A DNA stretch of 5,693 bases from NCBI GenBank assembly GCA_946482625.1, contig CAMLSH010000272.1, forward strand, positions 1 to 5,693, written 5' to 3'. Source of the stretch: an uncultured Opitutaceae bacterium. Lineage in GTDB: Bacteria; Verrucomicrobiota; Verrucomicrobiae; Opitutales; Opitutaceae. This document shows positions 1-5,693 of the stretch, one piece after another. Below the pieces are notes generated by a model. The model was not told the origin of the DNA. It did no database searches and worked only from the letters and a program-made list of their open reading frames with translations. Position 1 is the stretch's first letter, and each line of letters begins with the position of its first letter. A program made the translations under genes and the position numbers.

Positions 1-164
1 GTGACTGTCTGCAGGATCGGCGTTCCGGGCCAGCTGGTAGCGCCGGGGCCGATGTTTTGAGTAACGGTGACGCCTGCGATGGCGTGAAGGCCGGATTGCA
101 GAAGCGCGAGCGCCGGCAACAGGAGGCGCGCGGACAAATGGTGAAACGATGAGAACAATATCAT
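1..164 (-). CDS. N-terminus of an exported protein of unknown function (partial, cut by window edge)
   Basis: An ATG at 164 opens a frame that runs without a stop to the window edge, giving 54 full codons. The translation begins MILFSSFHHLSAR, continues with a hydrophobic stretch of Leu, Ala and Pro (about residues 14-27), and then has a small-residue c-region HAIA followed by GVTVTQNIGPG. This is a classic Sec signal peptide with likely cleavage near residue 31. The visible mature start is rich in Thr, Gly and Pro (including GATSWPGTP), as is common at the start of secreted carbohydrate-active or beta-rich proteins, but I do not recognise a family. No Shine-Dalgarno precedes the ATG. In-frame TTG codons at residues 3 and 10 are alternative starts. 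It follows the GH30 gene in the same direction after 164 bp, so another polysaccharide-directed secreted protein is a reasonable guess. The signal peptide is read from the sequence; the role is inferred. Confidence 0.62.
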   Translation of the reverse strand, partial: MILFSSFHHLSARLLLPALALLQSGLHAIAGVTVTQNIGPGATSWPGTPILQTV

Positions 165-208
165 GGGTGGAGATGAGGCGTGGCGGGCGCGCCCCGGTAT
201 TTGGTTTC

Positions 209-224
209 AGGCGGAATACCGCCT
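209..224 (-). repeat. Short perfect hairpin, second of a tandem pair after the GH30 gene
   Basis: A 6-bp perfect stem, aggcgg (209-214) with ccgcct (219-224), closes a 4-base loop. It lies 15 bases beyond the larger hairpin at 240-264 in the direction of transcription. No U-tract follows. It may assist termination or protect an mRNA end, but it is short enough to occur by chance in GC-rich DNA. Confidence 0.35.
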
Positions 225-239
225 TCGTGGGATGGCGAG

Positions 240-264
240 ACGGCGGGTGCAGCACACCCGCCGT
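240..264 (-). terminator. Strong GC-rich hairpin downstream of the GH30 gene, terminator-like
   Basis: The arms acggcgggtg (240-249) and cacccgccgt (255-264) form a perfect 10-bp stem with a 5-base loop. It lies 64 bases after the GH30 stop codon and in front of the next gene. No run of U follows in the minus-strand transcript, so it is not a textbook intrinsic terminator. It could act with a termination factor or stabilise the 3' end of the xylanase mRNA. Its left arm nearly matches that of the hairpin at 1641-1672 upstream of the GH30 gene. Confidence 0.55.
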
Positions 265-328
265 GAGGAACGAAAACGCGGTTCGACGGGCTGAGTGGAA
301 TCCGGCCCAGCAATCACGGCGGAAACGC

Positions 329-1549
329 CTATGGCGAAACGAATGTCGTAATGCTCTGTCCCGGCAGTGTGTTGGTGAACGAACCGCCGGAGACCGCGAT
401 GGCCGACAGCGTCGCCAGATCCTGGCTACTTGACGTGCGGTACGGCGTCATCGAGGTCGGCGCGGTACCGTTGCTCATCGCAAAGGTCTGGCTGACGGAC
501 GAGGTGCCGGTGTTTACCGCCACGATCACGACTTTCGATCCCGATTTGAACGAGACAACATAGACGTTGGAACTCGGATTGTAGGTGCAGTTAACGCGGA
601 CGTATCCCGGGCGCACCCAACGGGCGAATTGCGCCATGACACAACCGCGCTTCGTGCGATTGCCGCTATCGTCGATCGGCCCGTAGCTGCGCTTCACATA
701 CCACCAGACATACGCGTTGAAATTCGCGACTGCGAAACTGTCCACCATCTCCTTCGCTGTCTGCATCTGGCCGGCGATCGAGGTGTCGGTGTTGAGGTGC
801 TCGGTCATCCAAACCTCTTTCCCGTTGTTTCTCGCCAGCGGATAATTGGTCATGCCCCCGCCATAGAGATGTGTGCCGACGATCTCCAGGTTCGCTCGCG
901 CGGTAGCGTCATTGAGGATCGAATCGGTGTAGGCCTTGTTGAACTGCACCGTCTCGGCTGCGATCAATCGTGTGGAGATCGAGCCGGCGTTGTTACGAAC
1001 AAAGTTATACATCTGCGTCGGCGTCCACGTGCAGCTCTCGTAGTCGGGATCGTAGTCCGGCTCGTTCTGCACCGAGATCGCGTAGAGGCTGGCCCCATTC
1101 GACGACATGTAGCTGGCGAACTCGTTGAGGTAGCTCGCATACGCGCCGTACTGACTCGTGAGCAGCGAGCCGTGCACGGTGTTGTTGTTCGTTTTCATCG
1201 AAGCCGGCGGTGACCAAGGCGTCGCGAAGTTGATCGCCCCACGGGCGGCGGCCTTTTTCGCGTTATTGAGCTCCGTCGTCCACGCGCGTGTCGGATCGAT
1301 CCGGATACGGTTGATGGTGAGACCGATGCAGCCGGGATTGGCAGTGTATGCTTTATCCATGACGGCATCGGATAATTCTCCGAGCCAGACGCAGGCTCCG
1401 CCGAAGCCGCGCACATTCTGCGCAGTCGAGCCGAGATTGATACCCGCGGTAGCGGCACCAAGCGGCGTAGAGACGATGATTCCAGCGAGGCCGACGGCGC
1501 AGAACAGAGCGCGCAAAACGCGCACGCGACAGGGCAGATCACTGTGCAT
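329..1549 (-). CDS. xynC: Secreted GH30 subfamily 8 glucuronoxylanase (XynC-like endo-1,4-beta-xylanase)
   Basis: The 406-residue product should cleave the beta-1,4-xylan backbone at sites set by glucuronate side chains, outside the cytoplasm. It has an N-terminal signal peptide (basic residues to 13, hydrophobic 14-26, cleavage near 32-35) and then a (beta/alpha)8 barrel with GFGG at 48-51. The predicted acid/base is Glu163 in ISVQNEP and the nucleophile Glu250 in VWMTEH. YVWWYVKRSYGP (280-291) keeps the Arg287 and Tyr289 that bind the glucuronate carboxylate in characterised subfamily 8 enzymes. The C-terminal beta side domain ends in the family-typical ITTFV. Recalled Bacillus subtilis XynC (422 residues) aligns along the whole length, so the gene looks complete. 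I chose the ATG at 1549 because AAAGGAAGG precedes it and the signal peptide starts there; the upstream ATG at 1636 only adds 29 unlike residues. The mature protein has five cysteines, and the loop after the nucleophile is shorter than in XynC. Family assignment is firm; fine specificity is inferred. Confidence 0.95.
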   Translation of the reverse strand: MHSDLPCRVRVLRALFCAVGLAGIIVSTPLGAATAGINLGSTAQNVRGFGGACVWLGELSDAVMDKAYTANPGCIGLTINRIRIDPTRAWTTELNNAKKAAARGAINFATPWSPPASMKTNNNTVHGSLLTSQYGAYASYLNEFASYMSSNGASLYAISVQNEPDYDPDYESCTWTPTQMYNFVRNNAGSISTRLIAAETVQFNKAYTDSILNDATARANLEIVGTHLYGGGMTNYPLARNNGKEVWMTEHLNTDTSIAGQMQTAKEMVDSFAVANFNAYVWWYVKRSYGPIDDSGNRTKRGCVMAQFARWVRPGYVRVNCTYNPSSNVYVVSFKSGSKVVIVAVNTGTSSVSQTFAMSNGTAPTSMTPYRTSSSQDLATLSAIAVSGGSFTNTLPGQSITTFVSP

Positions 1550-1551
1550 AA

Positions 1552-1560
1552 CCTTCCTTT
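1552..1560 (-). promoter_or_regulatory. Strong Shine-Dalgarno site of the GH30 gene
   Basis: The minus strand reads AAAGGAAGG, then TT, then the ATG at 1549. The core AAGGA sits 5 bases from the start codon, which is ideal spacing. This fixes the start of the xylanase gene and rules out the longer frame from 1636. It is the only strong ribosome binding site in the window, which suggests efficient, independent translation of the secreted enzyme. Confidence 0.8.
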
Positions 1561-1640
1561 GTTTTGGGTGGGGGAAATGAAGTCGGCGACCGCAGGGTAA
1601 ACGCGTGCCTCCAGCTTCGGGGTGCGGGCAACACATGCGC

Positions 1641-1672
1641 GGACGCCGGGTGTCTCAACGCACCCGTCGCCC
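1641..1672 (-). terminator. Imperfect GC-rich hairpin after the SDR gene, terminator-like
   Basis: A core 6-bp stem, cgggtg (1647-1652) with cacccg (1661-1666), closes an 8-base loop. Past one mismatch it extends by five more pairs (one of them a G-U in the transcript) to 1641 and 1672. It begins 25 bases after the SDR stop codon, where the end of the uxuA-GH43-SDR transcript would be expected. No U-tract follows, so it may be a factor-assisted terminator or an mRNA 3'-end structure. Confidence 0.45.
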
Positions 1673-1697
1673 TAACACTAGACTGCGAACTGCCTCG

Positions 1698-2465
1698 TTA
1701 GAACCCCACGCTCGCACCGCCATCGACCGGTAGTGTTACTCCGGTGACAAACCTCGATGCGGGCGATGTGAGATATACCGCCGCCCAGCCGATATCCTCA
1801 GGCTGTCCGAGTCGCGCCATCGGCGTGCGGCCGAGAATTTTGGCTTTGCGCGCCGGATCGCCGTCGAGCGCTTTCCGCGACATCTCCGTCTCGATCCAGC
1901 CGGGCGCGATCGCGTTCACGCGAATCCCGTGCTGCGAAAACTCCGTCGAATACCCTTTCACCATGCCGACCATCGCCGACTTCGCCGCCGTATAGGCGAT
2001 CACCAGAGGAATTCCGAAAAGCGACGCCATCGACGCTGTGAACAAAATCGTCCCGTGCTTCCGCTCGATCATCCCCGGAGCCACCGCGCGCGTGATGGCA
2101 TGCGCGCCGACGATATGCGTCGTCAGCACTTTCTGAAACTCCTCCGGAGCCGTTTCCACCGCCGGCTTCTTCAAATGAATGCCCGCGTTATTCACGAGCG
2201 ATGTCACCGGCCCCACTTCACGCGTCACGCGCTCGATCAACGGAGCTGCCGCGTCGAGCTGCGTGATGTCGTGCACGACATAACTCGCGCGCGCACCGAG
2301 CGAAATTACCGCGGCCGCCAGTTCCGCCTCGCGTCGCCCGACGAGCACTACGCGCGCGCCCGCAGCCGTCATGCTTCGCGCCATGGCGAGCCCGATGCCG
2401 GTGCCGCCACCGGTGATCAGGACAACTTCGTTGTTGAGGGAAAAAACGTCCGGGAAGGAGGTCAT
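1698..2465 (-). CDS. Classical SDR-family NAD(P)-dependent oxidoreductase, candidate D-fructuronate reductase
   Basis: This 255-residue cytoplasmic Rossmann-fold protein has the full classical SDR plan. The dinucleotide motif TGGGTGIG is at 18-25, NNAG at 92-95, catalytic Ser145, and Tyr158 with Lys162 in YTAAK. PGWIET follows at 188-193, and [10 protein letters not shown] closes the C-terminus. Arg44 and Arg45 after the second strand suggest NADPH preference. The tetrad position that is usually Asn appears to be His117 (TTHIVG). Sequence style is close to proteins often labelled gluconate 5-dehydrogenase. Because it shares an apparent operon with D-mannonate dehydratase, reduction of D-fructuronate to D-mannonate is the best guess; Bacillus UxuB is an SDR precedent. 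I prefer the ATG at 2465, which gives a normal SDR N-terminus. A TTG at 2501, directly after the GH43 stop and 6 bases from a GGAG, would add 12 residues. Fold and cofactor class are firm; the substrate is inferred from context. Confidence 0.92.
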   Translation of the reverse strand: MTSFPDVFSLNNEVVLITGGGTGIGLAMARSMTAAGARVVLVGRREAELAAAVISLGARASYVVHDITQLDAAAPLIERVTREVGPVTSLVNNAGIHLKKPAVETAPEEFQKVLTTHIVGAHAITRAVAPGMIERKHGTILFTASMASLFGIPLVIAYTAAKSAMVGMVKGYSTEFSQHGIRVNAIAPGWIETEMSRKALDGDPARKAKILGRTPMARLGQPEDIGWAAVYLTSPASRFVTGVTLPVDGGASVGF

Positions 2466-2501
2466 GGTGAAAAAGGATGCGGCCGAGTGAAACGGGGCCA
2501 A

Positions 2502-4556
2502 TCAAGGCTCCAGACTATTCCAGTCGAAGCAGGAGCCGTCGCTCCGATCAGGAGCAGGGCCTGGATGGTCGGCTGAAATCGCGCCGCTCTCCGGATTGAT
2601 CCGCAGATGCCGGTGTGTCGCCAGCGACATCAGGATCAAATCGCCATAAACAGTCTCCGTCCACTGGTAGGTGGTCGCCGCGGCGATCTCACCGCGAACC
2701 AACGCGACGCGATCATCCACGACGCCGATCAACCGTCCGTCGTCCGCGCGCAGCGCCACTCGCCCGAGCCCCGCGTCTATCACCGTAAACCGCGCCGCCT
2801 TGTCTGCAGGCACCGACACGAGCGCCCCGTCCTGCATACCCAAAGCGACGCCGCGGCCGCGCGCCGTCAGCGTGATCGCTTCGCCAAGCGGAATCGACCG
2901 CATCAACCCGCTTGGATTCGGCTCATGGACTACAAACGAATCGAAGTCCGCCACGCCCCCCGTCCTGTCTGCGCCGTTGAATGCAAACAGTGAATACCGC
3001 ACGCCCTGAAACGTCTTCAGCTGAAAGATCATCGTGAACTCCTCACCGAGTTCCGTGAACCGCTCTCCATCCTCGCTATACGCGAACCGCGCATTCTCTG
3101 TCAAAAAATCGCAGCTCACCCGTAACCACACCCGCGTCGCATCGCCCCGCACATCCGCCCGACTCGACCGTCCGGTCAGTTGATCGTACTGCACAAACAC
3201 AAAGCCGCCACCGTCTTTCTCGCGCACACCGATCCACGCATACGGTAAATTCAACAGCGCCAGCCCAGCCGAATCCCCTTTTTTAAGCCCGCTCGCATCC
3301 AGCACCGCCGTCGCCACCGATCGCGGTCCAACCGCCCGCTGCGTCAGCGTGTTGCGAGCCCACCAGAAACCTTCCGCCGCCTGTGTCTCCAGCCGCAGGA
3401 AACCCGGCCGCGCTTTCAACGACCATCGTCCATCGTCCGGCACGTGATTCCACTGCCACACATTCGCCAACGTCGGTCCCCTGAAGTCATCATTCCTCTG
3501 ATACGGCGCGAACGGCCTCTCCTCCTGGCTCGCACTTCCCGTCTTCGGCTTCACCCATGTGCGCGGCGTACGCTTCAAATTTCCCGGCAACCCAAAATAC
3601 GGCCAGCCATCCTTCCACGTGATCGGCGACAGACACGTCAGCCGCCCCAGCGAATTAAAATCCATCATCGAAAAACCCCACCATTCGCCCGCCTGCGTCT
3701 GCACTAGTCCGCCTTGGTGCAGACCCATCCGCCCGCCATCGCGCGTGTTGCCCGGCGTGAACTCAAACGGTGGCCCGTTGTGTTTCCAGAGCCGGTTTCC
3801 CTCCGCCAATCCAAAATCCTCGTCGATCGAAATCGCCGGATTCACCTCGTACGGCCCCGTGATTTTATCCGCCCGCGCCGCCGGCATCTTCATGCGTCCC
3901 TCGTACCACGCGCTGGTGATGAAGTAGCGCCCCTCGATCTTATAAAAATGCACACCTTCACCCATCCCCGCCGGCTTCTCGATGATTACCCGCTTCGTCT
4001 CCGGCACGATGTCGGTCAGCTCATCGTTCAACTGCGCAAAGTTGATTCCTTGATACCCCCAGATCGCGTACGCCTTGCCGTCGTCGTCGAAGAGCACCGA
4101 CAGATCGTGCAGCGAGCACTTCATCGCCGTCCGCGTCCACGGCCCCGCCGGATTCGTCGCCGTGAAATGCTGCGTGGTGTGCTTGTTCACATTCGTGAAA
4201 ATGTGAAACACGCCGTTGTGATACCGGAAACTCGGCGCCCAGATCCCCTGTCCGTAAATCTCGCCATCCTCCAACCGGAACGCCGGTCCCAGATCGAGTT
4301 TGTCGAAAACGTACCCGAGCAGTTTCCAATTCACCAAATCCTTCGAGTGAAGAATCGGTAGACCCGGCATCGCGTGCATCGTCGTCCCGGTGAGATAAAA
4401 CTCGTCGCCCACCCGGATCAGATCGGGATCGGAAAACTCCTCGTAGAAGAGCGGATTGGTAAAGGTGCCGTTGCCGTTGTCGGCCGTCCAAGTAGCCGCC
4501 GACAGCGAGATCGCTGCAATCCCGAGCCCCACGAGCAGTGCCGCAAATCTTTTCAT
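2502..4556 (-). CDS. Secreted GH43 glycosidase (beta-xylosidase/alpha-L-arabinofuranosidase type) with C-terminal trefoil-like domain
   Basis: The 684-residue protein begins with a Sec signal peptide (MKRFAALLVGLGIAAISLSA, cleavage near 20-21, no lipobox cysteine), so it acts in the periplasm or outside. Residues about 30-320 form the five-bladed GH43 propeller. The predicted base is Asp43 in FSDPDLI, the pKa-tuning residue Asp151 in LHDLSVLFDDDG, and the acid Glu200 in GEGVHFYKI. Residues about 340-545 match the beta-sandwich domain found after the propeller in GH43 xylosidases (starts NDDFRG, ends VADFDSFVVHEP). Residues about 560-684 look like three roughly 40-residue beta-trefoil repeats, possibly a sugar-binding module. 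Expected substrates are xylo-oligosaccharides or arabinosyl side chains; subfamily and exact specificity cannot be fixed by eye. The gene starts 10 bp after uxuA with little ribosome binding site, suggesting coupled translation, and ends 36 bp before the SDR ATG. No break or missing catalytic residue is seen. Confidence 0.94.
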   Translation of the reverse strand: MKRFAALLVGLGIAAISLSAATWTADNGNGTFTNPLFYEEFSDPDLIRVGDEFYLTGTTMHAMPGLPILHSKDLVNWKLLGYVFDKLDLGPAFRLEDGEIYGQGIWAPSFRYHNGVFHIFTNVNKHTTQHFTATNPAGPWTRTAMKCSLHDLSVLFDDDGKAYAIWGYQGINFAQLNDELTDIVPETKRVIIEKPAGMGEGVHFYKIEGRYFITSAWYEGRMKMPAARADKITGPYEVNPAISIDEDFGLAEGNRLWKHNGPPFEFTPGNTRDGGRMGLHQGGLVQTQAGEWWGFSMMDFNSLGRLTCLSPITWKDGWPYFGLPGNLKRTPRTWVKPKTGSASQEERPFAPYQRNDDFRGPTLANVWQWNHVPDDGRWSLKARPGFLRLETQAAEGFWWARNTLTQRAVGPRSVATAVLDASGLKKGDSAGLALLNLPYAWIGVREKDGGGFVFVQYDQLTGRSSRADVRGDATRVWLRVSCDFLTENARFAYSEDGERFTELGEEFTMIFQLKTFQGVRYSLFAFNGADRTGGVADFDSFVVHEPNPSGLMRSIPLGEAITLTARGRGVALGMQDGALVSVPADKAARFTVIDAGLGRVALRADDGRLIGVVDDRVALVRGEIAAATTYQWTETVYGDLILMSLATHRHLRINPESGAISADHPGPAPDRSDGSCFDWNSLEP

Positions 4557-4566
4557 TCCAGACGGC

Positions 4567-5652
4567 TCAACGGCCCTGCTTCTCCAACGATTGGATACCC
4601 GCCTTCAGGTAACCCATCGCAAACGCCATACCCGCATGCCACGGCGCCGCGCAGCTCATCTGCGGCGCGTGATCGGGGATGATCACTCCGTCAAATTTGT
4701 TCTTCTTCAAAATCGCCAGCACCCGGAGCACGTCGATCTCACCGTCGTCGATGAACGTCTCTTTATAGTGCGGCACCTTGTCGCGCACATTGCGCAGATG
4801 GATGTAGCCGAGCCGCTGCTGCCGGCTGTACTGGTCGACGACGTCGTAGATGTCGCCCTCGGTCATCTCCGCGAGCGAACCGACGCAAAACTCCAGCGCG
4901 TTCGCCGGACTCGGATTCAGATCGATCGCCTTCTGATAAAGCTGCGGCTGATAAACCAACCTCGGCTGCCCGCGAATAAACGGCATCGGCGGATCATCCG
5001 GATGCAGCGCCATGCGCACGCCCGCCTTTTCCGCCACGGACAAAACCTCGTCCAGAAAGCGCCGGTAACGGTCCCAGAGCTGTTCATGCGTCGCCGCCGG
5101 AATCGTCCCGGAGTCGCGCGCCGGCGCGGTGGGATCGACCACCATGTTCCACACGAGCCCGTTCGGCATCGGCAGATCGTACGGCCCTTCCATGCCCACC
5201 GCCGGAGCATCACCGCGCGCGTACTTGCCCTTCGTGCGACCCGCGACGCCAGCGATGGAGAAATTGTAGCCCATGATCGGAATACCCGCTTCACCTACGC
5301 GCCGGACAATGGTCTTCACGTTCTCGATGTGTTGCGCGCGCTTCGGACCATCGATCAAAATATCGCCCCAATGCGCCGGATCGAAATTCTCGATCGCCTC
5401 CAGCGTGAGCCCGGCCGCTTCCACATCGCGGCGCACCGCGTTGAGTTCTTCGAGCGTCCACAGTTTTTCCGGATCTCCCGCTAGTCCCCAGCCCCAATCC
5501 GTCCCCGTCGGCTGATCGTCGGGGCCCACATGCGCGCCTCCGCGAAAATAATCCACGAGATGGGCCACGATGTGAGTCGCGCCCGCCTGCTTCGCGAACG
5601 CGAAATTTTCCGCTGTGAGCATGTGCCGGTAAAGACCGAGTCCGAGTTTCAT
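4567..5652 (-). CDS. uxuA: D-mannonate dehydratase (UxuA)
   Basis: This 361-residue cytoplasmic TIM-barrel enzyme dehydrates D-mannonate to 2-keto-3-deoxy-D-gluconate, a step of hexuronate catabolism that feeds the Entner-Doudoroff lower pathway. The family metal ligands are all recognisable: His217 in MALHPDDPP, Cys256 in EFCVGS, His285 in IHLRNV and Asp327 in IIPDHAP. IPIMGYNFSIAGVAGR (124-139) is also typical of UxuA. It is somewhat shorter than E. coli UxuA (394 residues, recalled) but begins and ends normally, so it looks intact. The ATG at 5652 gives the family-like start MKLGLGLYRHML. No Shine-Dalgarno precedes it, and the frame stays open upstream to the window edge, so the start rests on homology. 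It is the first complete gene of an apparent operon with the GH43 and SDR genes, tying xylan side-chain glucuronate to central metabolism. An upstream gene could overlap its start by ATGA. Confidence 0.95.
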   Translation of the reverse strand: MKLGLGLYRHMLTAENFAFAKQAGATHIVAHLVDYFRGGAHVGPDDQPTGTDWGWGLAGDPEKLWTLEELNAVRRDVEAAGLTLEAIENFDPAHWGDILIDGPKRAQHIENVKTIVRRVGEAGIPIMGYNFSIAGVAGRTKGKYARGDAPAVGMEGPYDLPMPNGLVWNMVVDPTAPARDSGTIPAATHEQLWDRYRRFLDEVLSVAEKAGVRMALHPDDPPMPFIRGQPRLVYQPQLYQKAIDLNPSPANALEFCVGSLAEMTEGDIYDVVDQYSRQQRLGYIHLRNVRDKVPHYKETFIDDGEIDVLRVLAILKKNKFDGVIIPDHAPQMSCAAPWHAGMAFAMGYLKAGIQSLEKQGR

Positions 5653-5693
5653 AAAGGAAATGAGATGACTATGCGCGCGCCCGTCATCAGGCA

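Larger units (their letters stand above)
165..328 (-). other. Intergenic region between GH30 gene and the partial exported protein gene
   Basis: This 164-bp gap holds two tandem hairpins (240-264 and 209-224) and a 10-bp GC palindrome, gggcgcgccc, at 185-194. No coding frame looks genuine here. I see no convincing -35/-10 pair ahead of the ATG at 164, and the bases just upstream of that ATG are pyrimidine-rich rather than a ribosome binding site. Confidence 0.6.
1550..1697 (-). other. Intergenic region between SDR and GH30 genes
   Basis: This 148-bp gap contains the hairpin at 1641-1672 and the GH30 ribosome binding site. It is the longest gap after the uxuA-GH43-SDR gene set, so a promoter for the GH30 gene would be expected between about 1565 and 1640. 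I could not find a convincing -35/-10 pair there. Confidence 0.5.

Noticed and set aside
185..194. Palindrome gggcgcgccc as a possible operator
   Set aside because: It is a short, pure-GC palindrome in GC-rich DNA with no second copy nearby, so it is not enough to support a binding site.
629..1213. Plus-strand open frame opposite the GH30 gene
   Set aside because: It has biased Arg/Val/His composition and no recognisable motif, while the opposite strand encodes a full-length xylanase.
1550..1636. In-frame upstream ATG that would make the GH30 protein 435 residues
   Set aside because: The added 29 residues are Arg/Pro-rich, precede the signal peptide and include the ribosome binding site at 1552-1560. 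The ATG at 1549 is the natural start.
3714..4361. Plus-strand open frame of 215 codons opposite GH43
   Set aside because: Its composition is dominated by Arg, Pro and His, and the GH43 catalytic domain on the other strand explains the open frame.
4456..5484. Long plus-strand open frame of 342 codons opposite uxuA
   Set aside because: It is Arg/His-rich, matches no family I know, and lies antisense to a gene with clear catalytic motifs. It is a GC-driven shadow frame.
5665..5693. Plus-strand ATG at 5665 preceded by AAAGGA, as if a divergent gene began there
   Set aside because: Only 12 bases separate it from the uxuA start, leaving no room for divergent promoters, and just nine full codons are visible. 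The AAAGGA is probably chance.

Overview
This window is part of a glucuronoxylan and D-glucuronate utilisation locus. All five genes seen, one of them cut by the window edge, lie on the minus strand, so transcription runs from high to low coordinates. The DNA is GC-rich (about 60% by eye) and densely coded. Three of the genes have secretion signals, and most starts lack a clear Shine-Dalgarno sequence. Together with the gene mix this suggests a Gram-negative polysaccharide degrader; Verrucomicrobiota (Opitutales-like) is my best guess. That taxonomy is inference, because the window holds no marker gene.

Layout in transcription order: (1) 5652-4567, an intact D-mannonate dehydratase (UxuA). 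(2) 4556-2502, a secreted multidomain GH43 glycosidase that starts 10 bp after uxuA. (3) 2465-1698, a classical SDR oxidoreductase, 36 bp after GH43. These three look like one operon. (4) A 148-bp gap with a GC-rich hairpin. (5) 1549-329, a secreted GH30 subfamily 8 glucuronoxylanase (XynC-like) with the only strong ribosome binding site in the window, probably its own unit. (6) A 164-bp gap with two tandem hairpins, one sharing its stem sequence with the hairpin before GH30. (7) 164-1, the N-terminus of another exported protein, unidentified.

How the genes may work together: the GH30 enzyme would cut the xylan backbone next to (methyl)glucuronate side groups, and the GH43 enzyme would remove xylose or arabinose from the fragments. 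Released glucuronate would be isomerised to fructuronate by an enzyme not in this window, possibly reduced to D-mannonate by the SDR, and dehydrated to 2-keto-3-deoxygluconate by UxuA. The UxuA, GH43 and GH30 family calls are firm. The SDR's substrate is inferred from its neighbours.

I found no RNA gene, CRISPR array, insertion sequence or phage feature. I see no radically new system. The points worth a second look are the mixed specificity signature and extra cysteines of the GH30 enzyme, the C-terminal trefoil-like domain of GH43, the SDR's role and altered tetrad, and the matching hairpins on both sides of the GH30 gene.
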